Assembly: GCA_016716065.1 (NCBI GenBank)
Contig: JADJXA010000003.1
Coordinates: 248,001 to 312,000, forward strand
DNA length: 64,000 nt
Origin: Candidatus Leptovillus gracilis
Lineage (GTDB): Bacteria > Chloroflexota > Anaerolineae > Promineifilales > Promineifilaceae
Direction: 5' to 3'
Shown here: piece after piece, positions 33,565 to 42,385 of the stretch
How the letters are laid out: each line of letters opens with the position of its first letter
How positions within the stretch are numbered: position 1 is the stretch's first letter
The notes under the pieces: generated by a model
Databases searched by the model: none
Seen by the model: the letters and a program-made list of their open reading frames with translations, nothing else
What the model was told of the DNA's origin: nothing
Program-made: the position numbers and the translations under genes

Positions 33565-34878
33565 ATGAAAGCACGTTTATTACCGCTTTTTTTCGACGGC
33601 CGTGACGCCGAATTCGACACCCAACTGGCTGTTCTGCACGAACAACTGGCCGGCGAGGCCGAATTTTTACCGCCCCAGCCGCTTGGTTCAAGCCTGCCAG
33701 AAGCCGAAGCCATCATCTTCCCCCAGTTGTTGGGCGAGGCGTATCGGCGGCTGGACGAGTTTAAGCAGATTAACCTGCCCATCCTCACCGTGACATCGGA
33801 GTTTGGCACGGTGCTGATGTGGGATTGGGAGATCGCCAGCTACTTGCGCGAAGAGGGGATGAATATCATCGCTCCTTACAGCCTGGAACAGACAAAAAAA
33901 GCGTGTCGCGCCCTCAGCGTAAAGCGAGAACTGCACCACACAAAATTTTTGGTCTATCAGGATAATCCGGGCGCAGGCTTCCAGGCCAGTATCTTCAATC
34001 GTTTTTACTGGTGGGAAGATGAATGTACGCAACGCATGATGGAAAAGTTTGGCGTAACCATCGTCAAGAAGAGCTTTAAAGAGATGGGGGCCATCGCCAA
34101 AGCCGTCCCCGACGCGGAAGCGGAGGCGGTGTGGGAGAAGTGGCAGTGGGGAACGGCCGTTTCCACCCCGCAGCTCCTCAGCGCCATCAAAATCTACATC
34201 ACCGTCAAGCAGGAACTGGAAAAAGACCCGACAATTCGCGGCGTGGGTATCAACTGCCTGAACGAATCCCACTTCTCCGACACAACGCCCTGCCTGGCCT
34301 GGAGTATGCTTTACCAGGAGATGGGGCTAATCTGGGGCTGCGAGGCAGATACGATGTCTATGATTACCAAATATCTGCTGCACAAATCGCTGGGTATGCC
34401 AATCATGATGACCAATCTCTACCCCTTCTTGATGGGACAGGCGGCGCTTAAACATGAGCGCATCCCAAATTTCCCGGAAGTGGCAGGGAACCCGGATGAC
34501 CATATTTTGGCGGCGCACTGCGGCTATCTGGGGGTTGTGCCCCCATCTTTCAGCACGGAATGGACTTTGCGCTCGAAGGTATTGGCGATTGTGGACGAGA
34601 ACGCGACAGCGATTGATGCGCGCCTACCGGAAGGGAAGATGACCCTGGCGAAGCTGCACCCGACGTTGAATAAGCTGACGATTACCGAGGGCGAACTGAC
34701 CGGCTATGCCCAGTATGCTGATTCAGATTGTTTGAACGGGGCGGTATTGCGGGTTCCTGACGGCCGTCATATGTTGAAGACCCTCTCGTCCCATCACTAT
34801 CTGCTGATGACGGGTCATCATCTGGCTGACATTGAGATGTTGGCGCAGTTGTTTGAGATTGAGATAGAGCAGTTGTAA
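33565..34878 (+). CDS. L-fucose/L-arabinose isomerase-like protein
   Basis: A 437-residue protein with AAAAAGGAGAG upstream. The overall layout and the region INCLNESHFSDTTPCLAWS, then WGCEADTMSMITKYLL near 255-275, and the late SSHHYLLMTGH near 408 suggest the fucose isomerase fold, with Glu, Asp and His metal ligands. Many such proteins in sugar operons remain unassigned. It would convert an aldose to a ketose at the start of a pathway. Last gene of the rightward arm; no obvious terminator follows. Confidence 0.7.
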   Translation: MKARLLPLFFDGRDAEFDTQLAVLHEQLAGEAEFLPPQPLGSSLPEAEAIIFPQLLGEAYRRLDEFKQINLPILTVTSEFGTVLMWDWEIASYLREEGMNIIAPYSLEQTKKACRALSVKRELHHTKFLVYQDNPGAGFQASIFNRFYWWEDECTQRMMEKFGVTIVKKSFKEMGAIAKAVPDAEAEAVWEKWQWGTAVSTPQLLSAIKIYITVKQELEKDPTIRGVGINCLNESHFSDTTPCLAWSMLYQEMGLIWGCEADTMSMITKYLLHKSLGMPIMMTNLYPFLMGQAALKHERIPNFPEVAGNPDDHILAAHCGYLGVVPPSFSTEWTLRSKVLAIVDENATAIDARLPEGKMTLAKLHPTLNKLTITEGELTGYAQYADSDCLNGAVLRVPDGRHMLKTLSSHHYLLMTGHHLADIEMLAQLFEIEIEQL

Positions 34879-35131
34879 AAACTGTGGTGCAAAGTGGCCG
34901 AGATCGTTTTCCGGCATGGTCCAAAACCGTGTCCTTGCACCTCGCATGGACTCAAAAATATTCTTACTTTGGCCTGTTGTTTTGCCCGCTTTTCTCGTCC
35001 ATACGCCCGGAATATGTACGGTTAGTTAAGGGGAAAATGTGGCTGGCTTTGCAAACGGCCGTTACCCAGCGGCACGGCTTATCCCATTTGTTAGGCCACA
35101 TTTATGAAGATGGTGAAGGAGTTATTTTGCC
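34879..35131. other. Intergenic gap
   Basis: About 250 bases with one ACGGCCGTT octamer and AAGGAG before the next start. I see no convincing gene, terminator or promoter. Confidence 0.4.
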
Positions 35132-35932
35132 ATGGGTGAGACTCTTGTCATAAATAATGATAGACTGTTTGCCCCCGTGGGGTTGCGGCAGATTAGTGGG
35201 TATGCTCATATAGATACAGGCGCAAGACACTCAAGCATCCTTCAGGCGCATTCGGCGCGGTTTCCCCCTATCGGGACAAGAGAAGTCCACGGAGCCTTGA
35301 GGACGATCTCAGTACCCCAAATCTGCGTGGACGAGATTCATTTTCTAGATGAGTCATTCCGAGATGTCGTCGTGGACGTTCAACCGGACTCTCAAGGAGA
35401 CTTGGATACTCTGCCTTTTGAGGTTACGATGGCGCTTGGCTGCGATATGCTATTACAGAAACCACTTTACCTGGACTTCGTCGAGGGTGAAATAGCCTTT
35501 CTGGGCAATAACATGCTGAATACGATGGAGAACGTTCGATTGGAGACCAATTTCAATCTGGGTATCCCCATCTTGCCGGTTTCCTTTCATAATCATGTGC
35601 TTGATGCGGTATTTGACACAGGTGGGGGATTGTCACTACTCAATCAAAGATTACTCGGGATGCTCCAAACAGGCTTGACTGAAGATGAGCCAATTGAAGT
35701 TGAAGATGCAACCGGAGCCAAGCATACAATTCCGACGTTCAGATGTAAAGATTTAGTTATCGGTGAATGTCTACTTGAGGAGTTTCAGTTCTTAGTGATT
35801 GATTTGAGTGCCATTGAGCAGGCGAAACACTTGCAGATTGATTTCGTATTTGGCCTCAACGCCATGAAAGGAAAGCGTTGGATAGTCAATAGACAGGAGT
35901 CTTTCATAGAACTGATGCGAACAGCTAGCTGA
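35132..35932 (+). CDS. Retropepsin-like aspartyl protease with two DTG motifs
   Basis: A 266-residue protein with two related halves, each with an aspartyl-protease signature: HIDTGARHSSIL near residue 28 and AVFDTGGGLSLL near 161. Hydrophobic-hydrophobic-Gly strands follow in each half (ALGCDMLL near 100). Most bacterial retropepsins have one DTG and work as dimers, so two in one chain suggests a pseudo-dimer like pepsin. No signal peptide is evident, so it is probably cytoplasmic. AAGGAG lies 10 bases before the ATG. Base composition is lower in GC than in the neighbours. Confidence 0.78.
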   Translation: MGETLVINNDRLFAPVGLRQISGYAHIDTGARHSSILQAHSARFPPIGTREVHGALRTISVPQICVDEIHFLDESFRDVVVDVQPDSQGDLDTLPFEVTMALGCDMLLQKPLYLDFVEGEIAFLGNNMLNTMENVRLETNFNLGIPILPVSFHNHVLDAVFDTGGGLSLLNQRLLGMLQTGLTEDEPIEVEDATGAKHTIPTFRCKDLVIGECLLEEFQFLVIDLSAIEQAKHLQIDFVFGLNAMKGKRWIVNRQESFIELMRTAS

Positions 35933-36236
35933 TGCAGATAGGGTTGGTTCGTGAACGGCCGTTCCTGGAAACTGTGTTGTGGGGAATGGTTATGCCATAA
36001 GGGGATTGGGATGCAAACGGCCGTTGGGAATGACGAGGTATTGGGCCAACGGAACTGACTGGTTTTGCTATGCCGCAGGCTTGAAACGCAGTGTGGGATC
36101 GGAGTACTGAACGGCCGTTGGTAGTTTGCGGCAAATTTGCCGCATAGAGCACCCCCAATCCCCTCATCAAGTTGCGCAAGTGGAATTCATAAGCCTGTAC
36201 CCGGCGAATTCGCCATGTCGTAAATCACACGCACCT
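35933..36236. other. Non-coding gap rich in ACGGCCGTT and a GGCAAATTTGCC palindrome
   Basis: Between convergent genes. It holds three AACGGCCGTT copies within about 170 bases and a perfect 18-base palindrome, TGCGGCAAATTTGCCGCA, at 36127-36144. A related 14-base copy (CGGCAAATTTGCCG) lies at 36246-36259 inside the MFS gene end. The palindromes could act as bidirectional hairpins. Confidence 0.5.
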
Positions 36237-37622
36237 TTACTGGGCCGGCAAATTTGCCGCCTCTATGGGGTGAACGGCCGTTTCCACTCGCGCCATCTGG
36301 TCATGGTCTAGCAAAATAGTTTCCACGTTCCGTACCGCCGGAAAGAAATATCCGCTCATGCCCACCAGAGTTGCCATCAGCCCGGCAAAAACAAAGAGCA
36401 GCGCGATGCCCGCGCCGGGGCCGCTGCCTACCAGCCAGGCAAAGTTGTCTACGAGGCCGCCCCCCTCGCGCATGGCCGGTTCCAACCAACCATCGGTCAA
36501 TGGGATCACGAGTAAATTAGCCAGCGGCACCACCGCCCAGGCGATAAGCCGGCGCACCGAAAAGACGCGCCCCTGCACGTCGGGGGCCACCTTTGCCTGC
36601 CAGATGGCCTGATTGGAGCCGTTGATAACCGGCATCACCAGGTTACCGAGGAACGAAGCCACTACCCAAACCAGCCAGGTTTGCCCAATGCCAAACAGGG
36701 CCATGCCCAATACGCCGCTGAAAATCCAGCCGCCTAAGACGCCGTGAACGCGCGGTTTGGGACCGCCCCAGGCGCTCATCAGCACGCCGCCCAACACGCC
36801 ACCCACCGCCCCGGCCGACATTACCCAGGCGAAGAGCTGGGCGTTCTGGTTGGTGCGGTACAGGATCATGGCGGCCAGGGCCGTAAAGGCCAATGTGGCA
36901 AAGAAGTTGCCGACGAAAAAGATGAGCTGTAATCCGAGGAGCGACGGCCGTTGCCAGATGTAGACAAAGCCATAGCCCGATTCACGCCAGAAGTTGCCTT
37001 TGCCTTTCTGCCCTTCCACCGTGCGCGGCGGGTCGGGCACATGAATGAACAGCAGCGTCCCTACCGCAAACAAGAAGGTCACCACGTCGAGCAGCAAAAT
37101 GCCCTGCAAGCCAATAAAACCCAACAGCGCCCCGGCCAGAACGGGCGCGAAGATGTTGGAACCAGATTCGGCCAGCGACATCAGTCCGTTGGCACGGCCG
37201 TATTGTTCCTTTGGCACCATCACGCTGATGGCCGCCGAGTAGGCCGGCCATTGCAGCGTTTGGAAGGCGCCGTTAATGGCGTTGGTAATATAGAGGTGCC
37301 ATATCTCCAGCGTGCCCGTCCATACCAACAGCAGCACGACAATCGTCGTCGCCCCGGCGGCCAGGTCGCTGATGATCATCATCTTTTTGCGGCTGTTGCG
37401 GTCTACGATGGTTCCGGCAAAGGGGCTGAAGAGGATGAGCGGCAGTGTAAAGGCCAGCCCCAACAGGGCCAGCTCTTGCACGCGCTCTGTCTGGCCAAAG
37501 ATGTAGATGGGCAGCGCAAAACCGGTCATGGCGCTGCCCAACAGAGAAATAAACTGGCCGATCCACACAATGATGAAGCCTTTCATGCCTGTGAAACGGC
37601 CGTTGGAATTGTCGCTGCGCAT
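36237..37622 (-). CDS. MFS transporter (MFS_3/enterobactin exporter-like)
   Basis: A 461-residue, 12-segment membrane protein. Start at ATG 37622 with AAAGGA upstream; MKGFIIVWIGQFISLLGSAM is the first helix region. The cytoplasmic loop FAGTIVDRNSRKKMMIISD near residue 68 is the MFS signature, repeated weakly in the second half (GPKPRVHG). This group includes putative drug and siderophore exporters. It stands alone, so its cargo is unknown. Confidence 0.9.
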   Translation of the reverse strand: MRSDNSNGRFTGMKGFIIVWIGQFISLLGSAMTGFALPIYIFGQTERVQELALLGLAFTLPLILFSPFAGTIVDRNSRKKMMIISDLAAGATTIVVLLLVWTGTLEIWHLYITNAINGAFQTLQWPAYSAAISVMVPKEQYGRANGLMSLAESGSNIFAPVLAGALLGFIGLQGILLLDVVTFLFAVGTLLFIHVPDPPRTVEGQKGKGNFWRESGYGFVYIWQRPSLLGLQLIFFVGNFFATLAFTALAAMILYRTNQNAQLFAWVMSAGAVGGVLGGVLMSAWGGPKPRVHGVLGGWIFSGVLGMALFGIGQTWLVWVVASFLGNLVMPVINGSNQAIWQAKVAPDVQGRVFSVRRLIAWAVVPLANLLVIPLTDGWLEPAMREGGGLVDNFAWLVGSGPGAGIALLFVFAGLMATLVGMSGYFFPAVRNVETILLDHDQMARVETAVHPIEAANLPAQ

Positions 37623-37835
37623 ACGTTTCGTTTCCTTTTACTCAGATGAGACGCTCAACTTTATCATTGCCCTGGCTTACCAATTCTAACTTAAAAAAAT
37701 TGATTTTACGGTGATATGTCCACAATATGTACGGCGAGTTGGGGGGCGCGTAGACCTGGGAATTAAGGCGAATATCAGTGGCGAATGCCCGACAAAAAAT
37801 TACTAAATTTTCTTGGCAAGGCTCTCAGCGCGCCT

Positions 37836-37886
37836 ACGAGCGAAGCGCCCACGAGCGAAGCGCCCACGAGCGAAACGCCCACGAGC
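37836..37886. repeat. 15-base tandem repeat, three and a half units
   Basis: ACGAGCGAAGCGCCC occurs twice exactly, once with one change (AAACG), and ends in a partial ACGAGC. It lies just past the 3' end of the leftward ATPase gene. Confidence 0.8.
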
Positions 37887-37901
37887 TTAGGGAAAAGAAA
37901 A

Positions 37902-39329
37902 TCAGGCGGATAAGCCCGCATCCAGCGCCGCCAAGTCTACCAACAAACCCTGACGCGCCGTTAGTTCCGCGGCCGCCGCGGCTGTAAAACCGGCCTGGGC
38001 AAAGATGGCGTAATGGAACGTCCAGGCGTCGCCATCCGGCAGTTCTTGCCGCAGCTTGGGACCCTTCTGCTCCATCAGTTCGCAGACAACCTGGCGGCTG
38101 ACCAGCTCTTCGCCCCACTTACACTCGCCGAGCAACATCTCCCGACTTGGGCGGTTCACGGCTACAACATCTACCTGTACCCGACGGCTCCAATGGCTGC
38201 CCACCGACTCTGGGGCAAAGGGCAGTTGACCGGCGTGTGTTTGTTTTGCCACCCACTCCTGAACCAACTTCTCAAAAGAGAGACCCACAAACGCCCGCAG
38301 TTCGCTTTTGATATGCGCCGTCGTCGCTTCAGCGGACAGCAACGAAGTGAGATAGGGAAACAGGAAGCGAAAGTAAAAGCGGAAGAAAGGATCGGCGAGG
38401 TGATACCGGCCTTGTTTGGACGCGCGCTGCTGCGCGGTGGTCAGCGTCACCGGCAGGCGGCGCTCGACCAGGTGAAGTTCTTGCAGTTTGCCCAGGTGAA
38501 AGGTGAGGCCCGATGACCCCATCAGACAATCGTCGCTGATGGCCTTCAACGTATGATGCCCTTTGCTGATGGCGCGCAAGATGGCCTGATAGGTGGATAG
38601 GTCGCGGAGTTCGTCATGAAGCAGCAGTTCTGGTTCGGCCAGAAAGATGGCGCCCGGTTCGAGGATGACCTGGCGAATGTTCTCCATCAGGGTTAAGTCG
38701 CTGTTCAGCCAGCGCAGGTAAGCGGGGACACCGCCGACGATGGCAAACAGCGCCACTCGTTCTTCGGCTGACCAGGTCGGAAAGAATTCGCGCAAGCTGG
38801 CGAAGGGCAGCGGCTGCAAATGCCACTGACCGATAAACCGGCCGAACAGCGGCGACTGATGCTGCATGATCGCGGCCATCGTGGTGATCTGCGAACCACA
38901 CAGGACCAGAATCAGTTGAGACCCCTGCAGGTGGTGGTCCCAGGCGTGCTGCAAGGCGGAGAGCAGCGCCGGGTCAGCGGCTGAGGCATAGGAGAGTTCG
39001 TCGAGGATGAGAATCCCTTTGTCGCGCTTCTCTGCCAGGCGCGGCGCCAGCCAACGCCACAGAGCCGGCCAGCTATCGAAGGAGGTGGCCTGCTCTTCGG
39101 GCATGTCGAGCATGGTGGCCATGAAGCTGCGCCGCTGCAGCGCCGGTGGCTCTTTATCAGCCGACCAATAGGTATAAGGCAGGCCGCTTTGCTCGGCCCA
39201 CTGTTTCAAGAGTTGGGTCTTCCCTACCCGGCGACGGCCGTACAACAACACCATCTGTCCTGGTCCCGGCTGTTTGCGGGTGAGCAAGCGGTTGAGGAAG
39301 GCAAGTTCTTCGTGACGGCCGACAAACAT
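37902..39329 (-). CDS. AAA+ ATPase of the archaeal-ATPase/DUF234 type
   Basis: A 475-residue protein. Walker A GRRRVGKTQLLKQW near residue 31, Walker B ILILDELSYASA near 104, and the sensor-like LVLCGSQITTM near 142. A winged-helix region (ISDDCLMGSSGLTFHLGKL) and a C-terminal nuclease-like DUF234 region (VDVVAVNRPSREMLLGECKWG near 400) complete it. Such proteins are common in archaea and Chloroflexota, often in many copies; role unknown, possibly defence or mobile-element related. A frameshifted paralogue lies at 61965-63417. Confidence 0.88.
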   Translation of the reverse strand: MFVGRHEELAFLNRLLTRKQPGPGQMVLLYGRRRVGKTQLLKQWAEQSGLPYTYWSADKEPPALQRRSFMATMLDMPEEQATSFDSWPALWRWLAPRLAEKRDKGILILDELSYASAADPALLSALQHAWDHHLQGSQLILVLCGSQITTMAAIMQHQSPLFGRFIGQWHLQPLPFASLREFFPTWSAEERVALFAIVGGVPAYLRWLNSDLTLMENIRQVILEPGAIFLAEPELLLHDELRDLSTYQAILRAISKGHHTLKAISDDCLMGSSGLTFHLGKLQELHLVERRLPVTLTTAQQRASKQGRYHLADPFFRFYFRFLFPYLTSLLSAEATTAHIKSELRAFVGLSFEKLVQEWVAKQTHAGQLPFAPESVGSHWSRRVQVDVVAVNRPSREMLLGECKWGEELVSRQVVCELMEQKGPKLRQELPDGDAWTFHYAIFAQAGFTAAAAAELTARQGLLVDLAALDAGLSA

Positions 39330-40058
39330 AAGCGAGTCTCTAAAAATAGTAATAGTTATAACAATGATAGTTAAGACAATGGTAATCTAGTTGTACTCTT
39401 GGAGCAAATTGTAATTGGGGTCATTTTCGGTACAGGGATCTTTTCCTGGTAGATGATGTTGCGGTCGGCGACCGGCGGGGCGTACAGGGGGCACGAATAA
39501 CGGGACTGCAATAAGAGAGACGGAAGACACCGTCGGCAGGTGGTCAAAATAACCCTTGGTTTGCTGGGCACGTGGAATATAGAATCGGCGCCCGGCTTTT
39601 GTTGGTTATTTTCGTTTGACTTAAGCCGAACGATAATAACCAACAAAAGCTTGTGTAATACTCAAAAATAATTTGACTCGGCGCGGTTCCCATTGTCGCG
39701 AATAAATCTCTCTGTCTACGACGTAGTTGCCTGGCCCGATGTCCTGGTTGTGCTGAAGCAACGGCCGTTGTCGGCGTCGATACGTAATATGTCCATTTTT
39801 CACGCCACTCCAGAGAGCTCCCCATCACAGATGGGGAATTTTACCTGATTTCTATGGTGTATCTCTCGAGAGATGTGGATTTTCGGACGTATTGCGTATT
39901 TACGCCTTATCGGCATCGCCCCCGATTATCGCAGTTAGCTGAGTTTGCCCCCGGTTTGAAATGGTCTCCAGATAGACGCCTGCAGATGGCGTTTTTTCGC
40001 CAGAAAAGAACTTATGTGCTATGATTTTGCCATCCCCTAATAAAAGGATGCCGTTATC
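39330..40058. other. 729-base non-coding gap with a long hairpin
   Basis: I see no convincing gene. The gap includes the long inverted repeat at 39595-39650, one AACGGCCGTT, and near 39977-39999 a short stem (ACGCC/GGCGT) followed by TTTTT that could be a weak terminator. Base composition is AT-richer than the surrounding genes. Confidence 0.5.
39595..39650. repeat. 56-base near-perfect hairpin
   Basis: GCTTTTGTTGGTTATT (39595-39610) and AATAACCAACAAAAGC (39635-39650) are perfect 16-base complements. The stem continues inward past one T:T mismatch with TCGTT/AACGA, leaving a small loop around TTAAG. Confidence 0.8.
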
Positions 40059-40583
40059 ATGGCCGAGTTAACCCGACAGGACATTATCAAACTTGTCGCC
40101 GCAGCCCACCAACCCATCCGTTTGCGCGGTGTTGATCTCTCAGGACTAGATCTGTCATATCTAGACCTGTCCCACGTCGATTTCTCCTACGCCAACTTGA
40201 AAGAAGCTGATTTATCACGAGCAGACCTGCATCATGCGGCCTTTTTTAGCGCCAATCTCACTGAAACGAATCTGTCTGAGGCGGTTTTGAGGTATGCCGA
40301 TTTAATTAGCGCTAACCTGAGCCATGCTAATCTCAGCCAGGCAGATTTGGTGCAAGCAGCCTTCTTTGCTGCAAACTTACGGGGAGCCAACCTGGCGCAG
40401 GTACGATTTGAAGAGGCTCACTTTGATGGGTGTATGCGGATGACGCCACTGTATGGCCTGAAGGTTTCAACGAGAAGAACCACGATCTGTTCGAGAAGGC
40501 CCATTGATGGTTCCGGTGATCTATGCCAGTGTCTGATTTCCTGCTTGGGGGTTTGGGCCAAAACCCCCGAAATGTCGTACTGA
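40059..40583 (+). CDS. Pentapeptide-repeat protein, 3' end replaced
   Basis: AAAAGG lies before the ATG. Residues 20-128 are consecutive A(D/N)LxX pentapeptides (LDLSYLDLSHVDFSYANL, LSRADLHHAAFFSANL and on) forming a right-handed quadrilateral beta helix. From about residue 130 the repeat stops and the sequence becomes basic and unrelated (RRTTICSRRPIDG) over DNA adjoining the TolB-like relic in antisense. The natural C-terminus was therefore probably lost by a rearrangement near 40435. Function of such proteins is usually unknown. Confidence 0.75.
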   Translation: MAELTRQDIIKLVAAAHQPIRLRGVDLSGLDLSYLDLSHVDFSYANLKEADLSRADLHHAAFFSANLTETNLSEAVLRYADLISANLSHANLSQADLVQAAFFAANLRGANLAQVRFEEAHFDGCMRMTPLYGLKVSTRRTTICSRRPIDGSGDLCQCLISCLGVWAKTPEMSY

Positions 40584-40909
40584 CCGCCGCGCTCGGCGCA
40601 GTAGGCCAGCCGCCCGCCGTCAGGCGACCAGCCGTGCAGGTAGCTGGGGCCTTTTTCGGTAACTAATACAGGCTCGCCACCGGCCCGAGGCAGAATGTAG
40701 ATGCGCGATGCGGCGTCTTCATTGGTGTGGTGGCTGACGGCAAGCTGGCTGCTGTCTGGCGAGAGGACGTGGTCGTTGTTGCAGTCAGTGGCAAAGCCGG
40801 TGTCAATCTCCCAGATTGCGCCAGTTGCCAGTTCATAGGTGTACATCCGCCCCCGGCTGTTTTAGATGAGGTAACGGCCGTCGCTCGTCCAGTTTGGCGC
40901 TTCGATGAT
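40571..40909 (-). pseudogene. Relic of a TolB-like beta-propeller (PD40) protein
   Basis: Reading leftward, PD40 repeats are recognisable: APNWTSDGRYLI, LSPDSSQLAVSHHT, RIYILPRAGGEP and HGWSPDGGRLAYCAERGG. An in-frame TAA at 40862-40864 replaces the tyrosine expected after RYLI. The 5' part is cut off by the small MITE at 40910 and the 3' part is missing after QYDI. It lay downstream of the Gfo/Idh gene on the same strand, so it was probably once its operon partner. Confidence 0.75.
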
Positions 40910-40951
40910 AGGGTACTAAACATATTTCTGCGCGTTTATGCACAGTACCCT
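40910..40951. mobile_element. 42-base deleted copy of the AGGGTACT element
   Basis: Begins AGGGTACTAAACATATTT and ends TATGCACAGTACCCT. Its ends match the 216-base element at 60166-60381 exactly; the interior is missing between two ATATTT words. See that entry. Confidence 0.75.
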
Positions 40952-40960
40952 TATCTGCTC

Positions 40961-42385
40961 TCAACCCGATGTCCACTTTTTCGGGGGAAGATCAGATTTG
41001 CGATATGCTTCCATTTGTATGATTTCGCTCCCCAGCCGCGCCTCCTCAGCGGCGAAAGCCATCAGGTGACTTTCCAGAGAGAAGCGCGCAGATGTCAAAG
41101 CTAAAGACGGATCATTTTGGCGAAGAGCTGCGGCAAATCCGGCCATCAAACCGGCATCACCACCGCCATGTCCCGACGATCTATGGGCAGTTGTGTCGTA
41201 GCGGGTTCGTTTGCCGGTGCGATGTTCACGCACTTCAATCCACGAACCGGCCACTAAAAAGGCGGCTTCCAACTCGCCACGAGCGCCTTGAATGCGGGTG
41301 GTGCGCCCCTCGTCGTGGGACAAACCGTGCATCGTCAGGGTGACTGTTGTGCCGTTGGTAAAGACCATGTTCACTACTTGATGATCGACAACATCATTAT
41401 CGCATTGATACACACAACGGCCGTAGGGACTTCTCGCTAATTCCGCCATGATATGCTCGCGTTCACCATCTGATGAAACCAAATTGCTCGGCCAACCTCG
41501 GTATTCACTGACCTGCCGTAATGGCGGTATCACTTTACTCAACGCCCGTACCAGCCTGGGTGAGCGCAGCTGCCACTGTATTGCCTGGCGGGTAATACCG
41601 CTGGCACTGTCGGCCATATTGCGCCACAAAGGTGTTCTGTCGGCGTAGATCAGCGGGGCAAAAAATGGGCAGCTATCGGCCGCCGGACAGCCGTCCACAC
41701 AATAAGCAGGCGCGCCATCCGGCATATTTTCGGGGCGAAAGTGCAGCAAATTGCCCGTACTGCTCATTGTCTGGCAGGTGTCGTTGAGCAGCCAGATTAA
41801 AATGTCTAAATCGTGGCAGCATTTGGCTAAAATCATGGGTGAGCTTTGTGCCGTGCTGCGCCAATTGCCACGCACGTAACTATGGGCCATGTGCCAGAAA
41901 GAGACGTTTTCTTGATGGTTCACATGAACAATTTGCCCCAAGGCGCCAGATTGGATGATCTCTCGCATTTTTTGGAAGTGGGGGGTATAGCGTAAGACGT
42001 GGGCGATATGTAATTGACGGCCGTTTTCCTCGGCGCTTTGAACCAATTGTTGACACTCGGCTAAACTGGTTGCCATTGGCTTTTCCAGCAAAACGTCATA
42101 ACCACGGTCTAAGGCGGACAGAGCGGGCGGAGTGTGCATTTGGTCTTGGGTACAGATGAGCGCGGCTTGGGCCAGTAACGGCCGTGCCAACAACGGCTCC
42201 CACGACTCAAATTGATATTCTGGGGAGATGGCGTGCATGGCGGCAAAACGCTCGCGTCGGCCAGTGTCCGGTTCGGCTACGGCTACAAAATGCACATCTT
42301 CCGGATGGCTGAGCGCATACGCGCCATAAGCTTCTGCACCACGCTGTCCGGCCCCAATAAGAATAGCCTGGATAGGGTTGGTCAT
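40961..42385 (-). CDS. Gfo/Idh/MocA family oxidoreductase (long form)
   Basis: A 474-residue member. Rossmann motif LIGAGQRGAEAYGAYAL near residue 10, EKP signature LLEKPMATSLAECQQL near 96, and a helical DLDILIWLLNDTC near 193. Residues about 225-330 hold a cysteine-bearing insertion (CVDGCPAADSCPFF), typical of a long-form subgroup that may bind a metal. AGGAGGAAC precedes the ATG. It is the last gene of the leftward unit that includes the GT4 glycosyltransferase; its former downstream neighbour is a relic. Confidence 0.88.
   Translation of the reverse strand: MTNPIQAILIGAGQRGAEAYGAYALSHPEDVHFVAVAEPDTGRRERFAAMHAISPEYQFESWEPLLARPLLAQAALICTQDQMHTPPALSALDRGYDVLLEKPMATSLAECQQLVQSAEENGRQLHIAHVLRYTPHFQKMREIIQSGALGQIVHVNHQENVSFWHMAHSYVRGNWRSTAQSSPMILAKCCHDLDILIWLLNDTCQTMSSTGNLLHFRPENMPDGAPAYCVDGCPAADSCPFFAPLIYADRTPLWRNMADSASGITRQAIQWQLRSPRLVRALSKVIPPLRQVSEYRGWPSNLVSSDGEREHIMAELARSPYGRCVYQCDNDVVDHQVVNMVFTNGTTVTLTMHGLSHDEGRTTRIQGARGELEAAFLVAGSWIEVREHRTGKRTRYDTTAHRSSGHGGGDAGLMAGFAAALRQNDPSLALTSARFSLESHLMAFAAEEARLGSEIIQMEAYRKSDLPPKKWTSG

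Noticed and set aside
34884..35153. An 89-codon frame between the fucose-isomerase-like and protease genes
   Set aside because: No family resemblance, no ribosome binding site, and it overlaps the well-supported protease start.
37836..37886. Possible CRISPR array
   Set aside because: The 15-base units are directly adjacent with no spacers. It is a simple tandem repeat, and no cas genes are present.
39371..39828. Short leftward frames in the 39.4-39.8 kb gap
   Set aside because: They overlap the long hairpin, have low-complexity compositions and no initiation signal.
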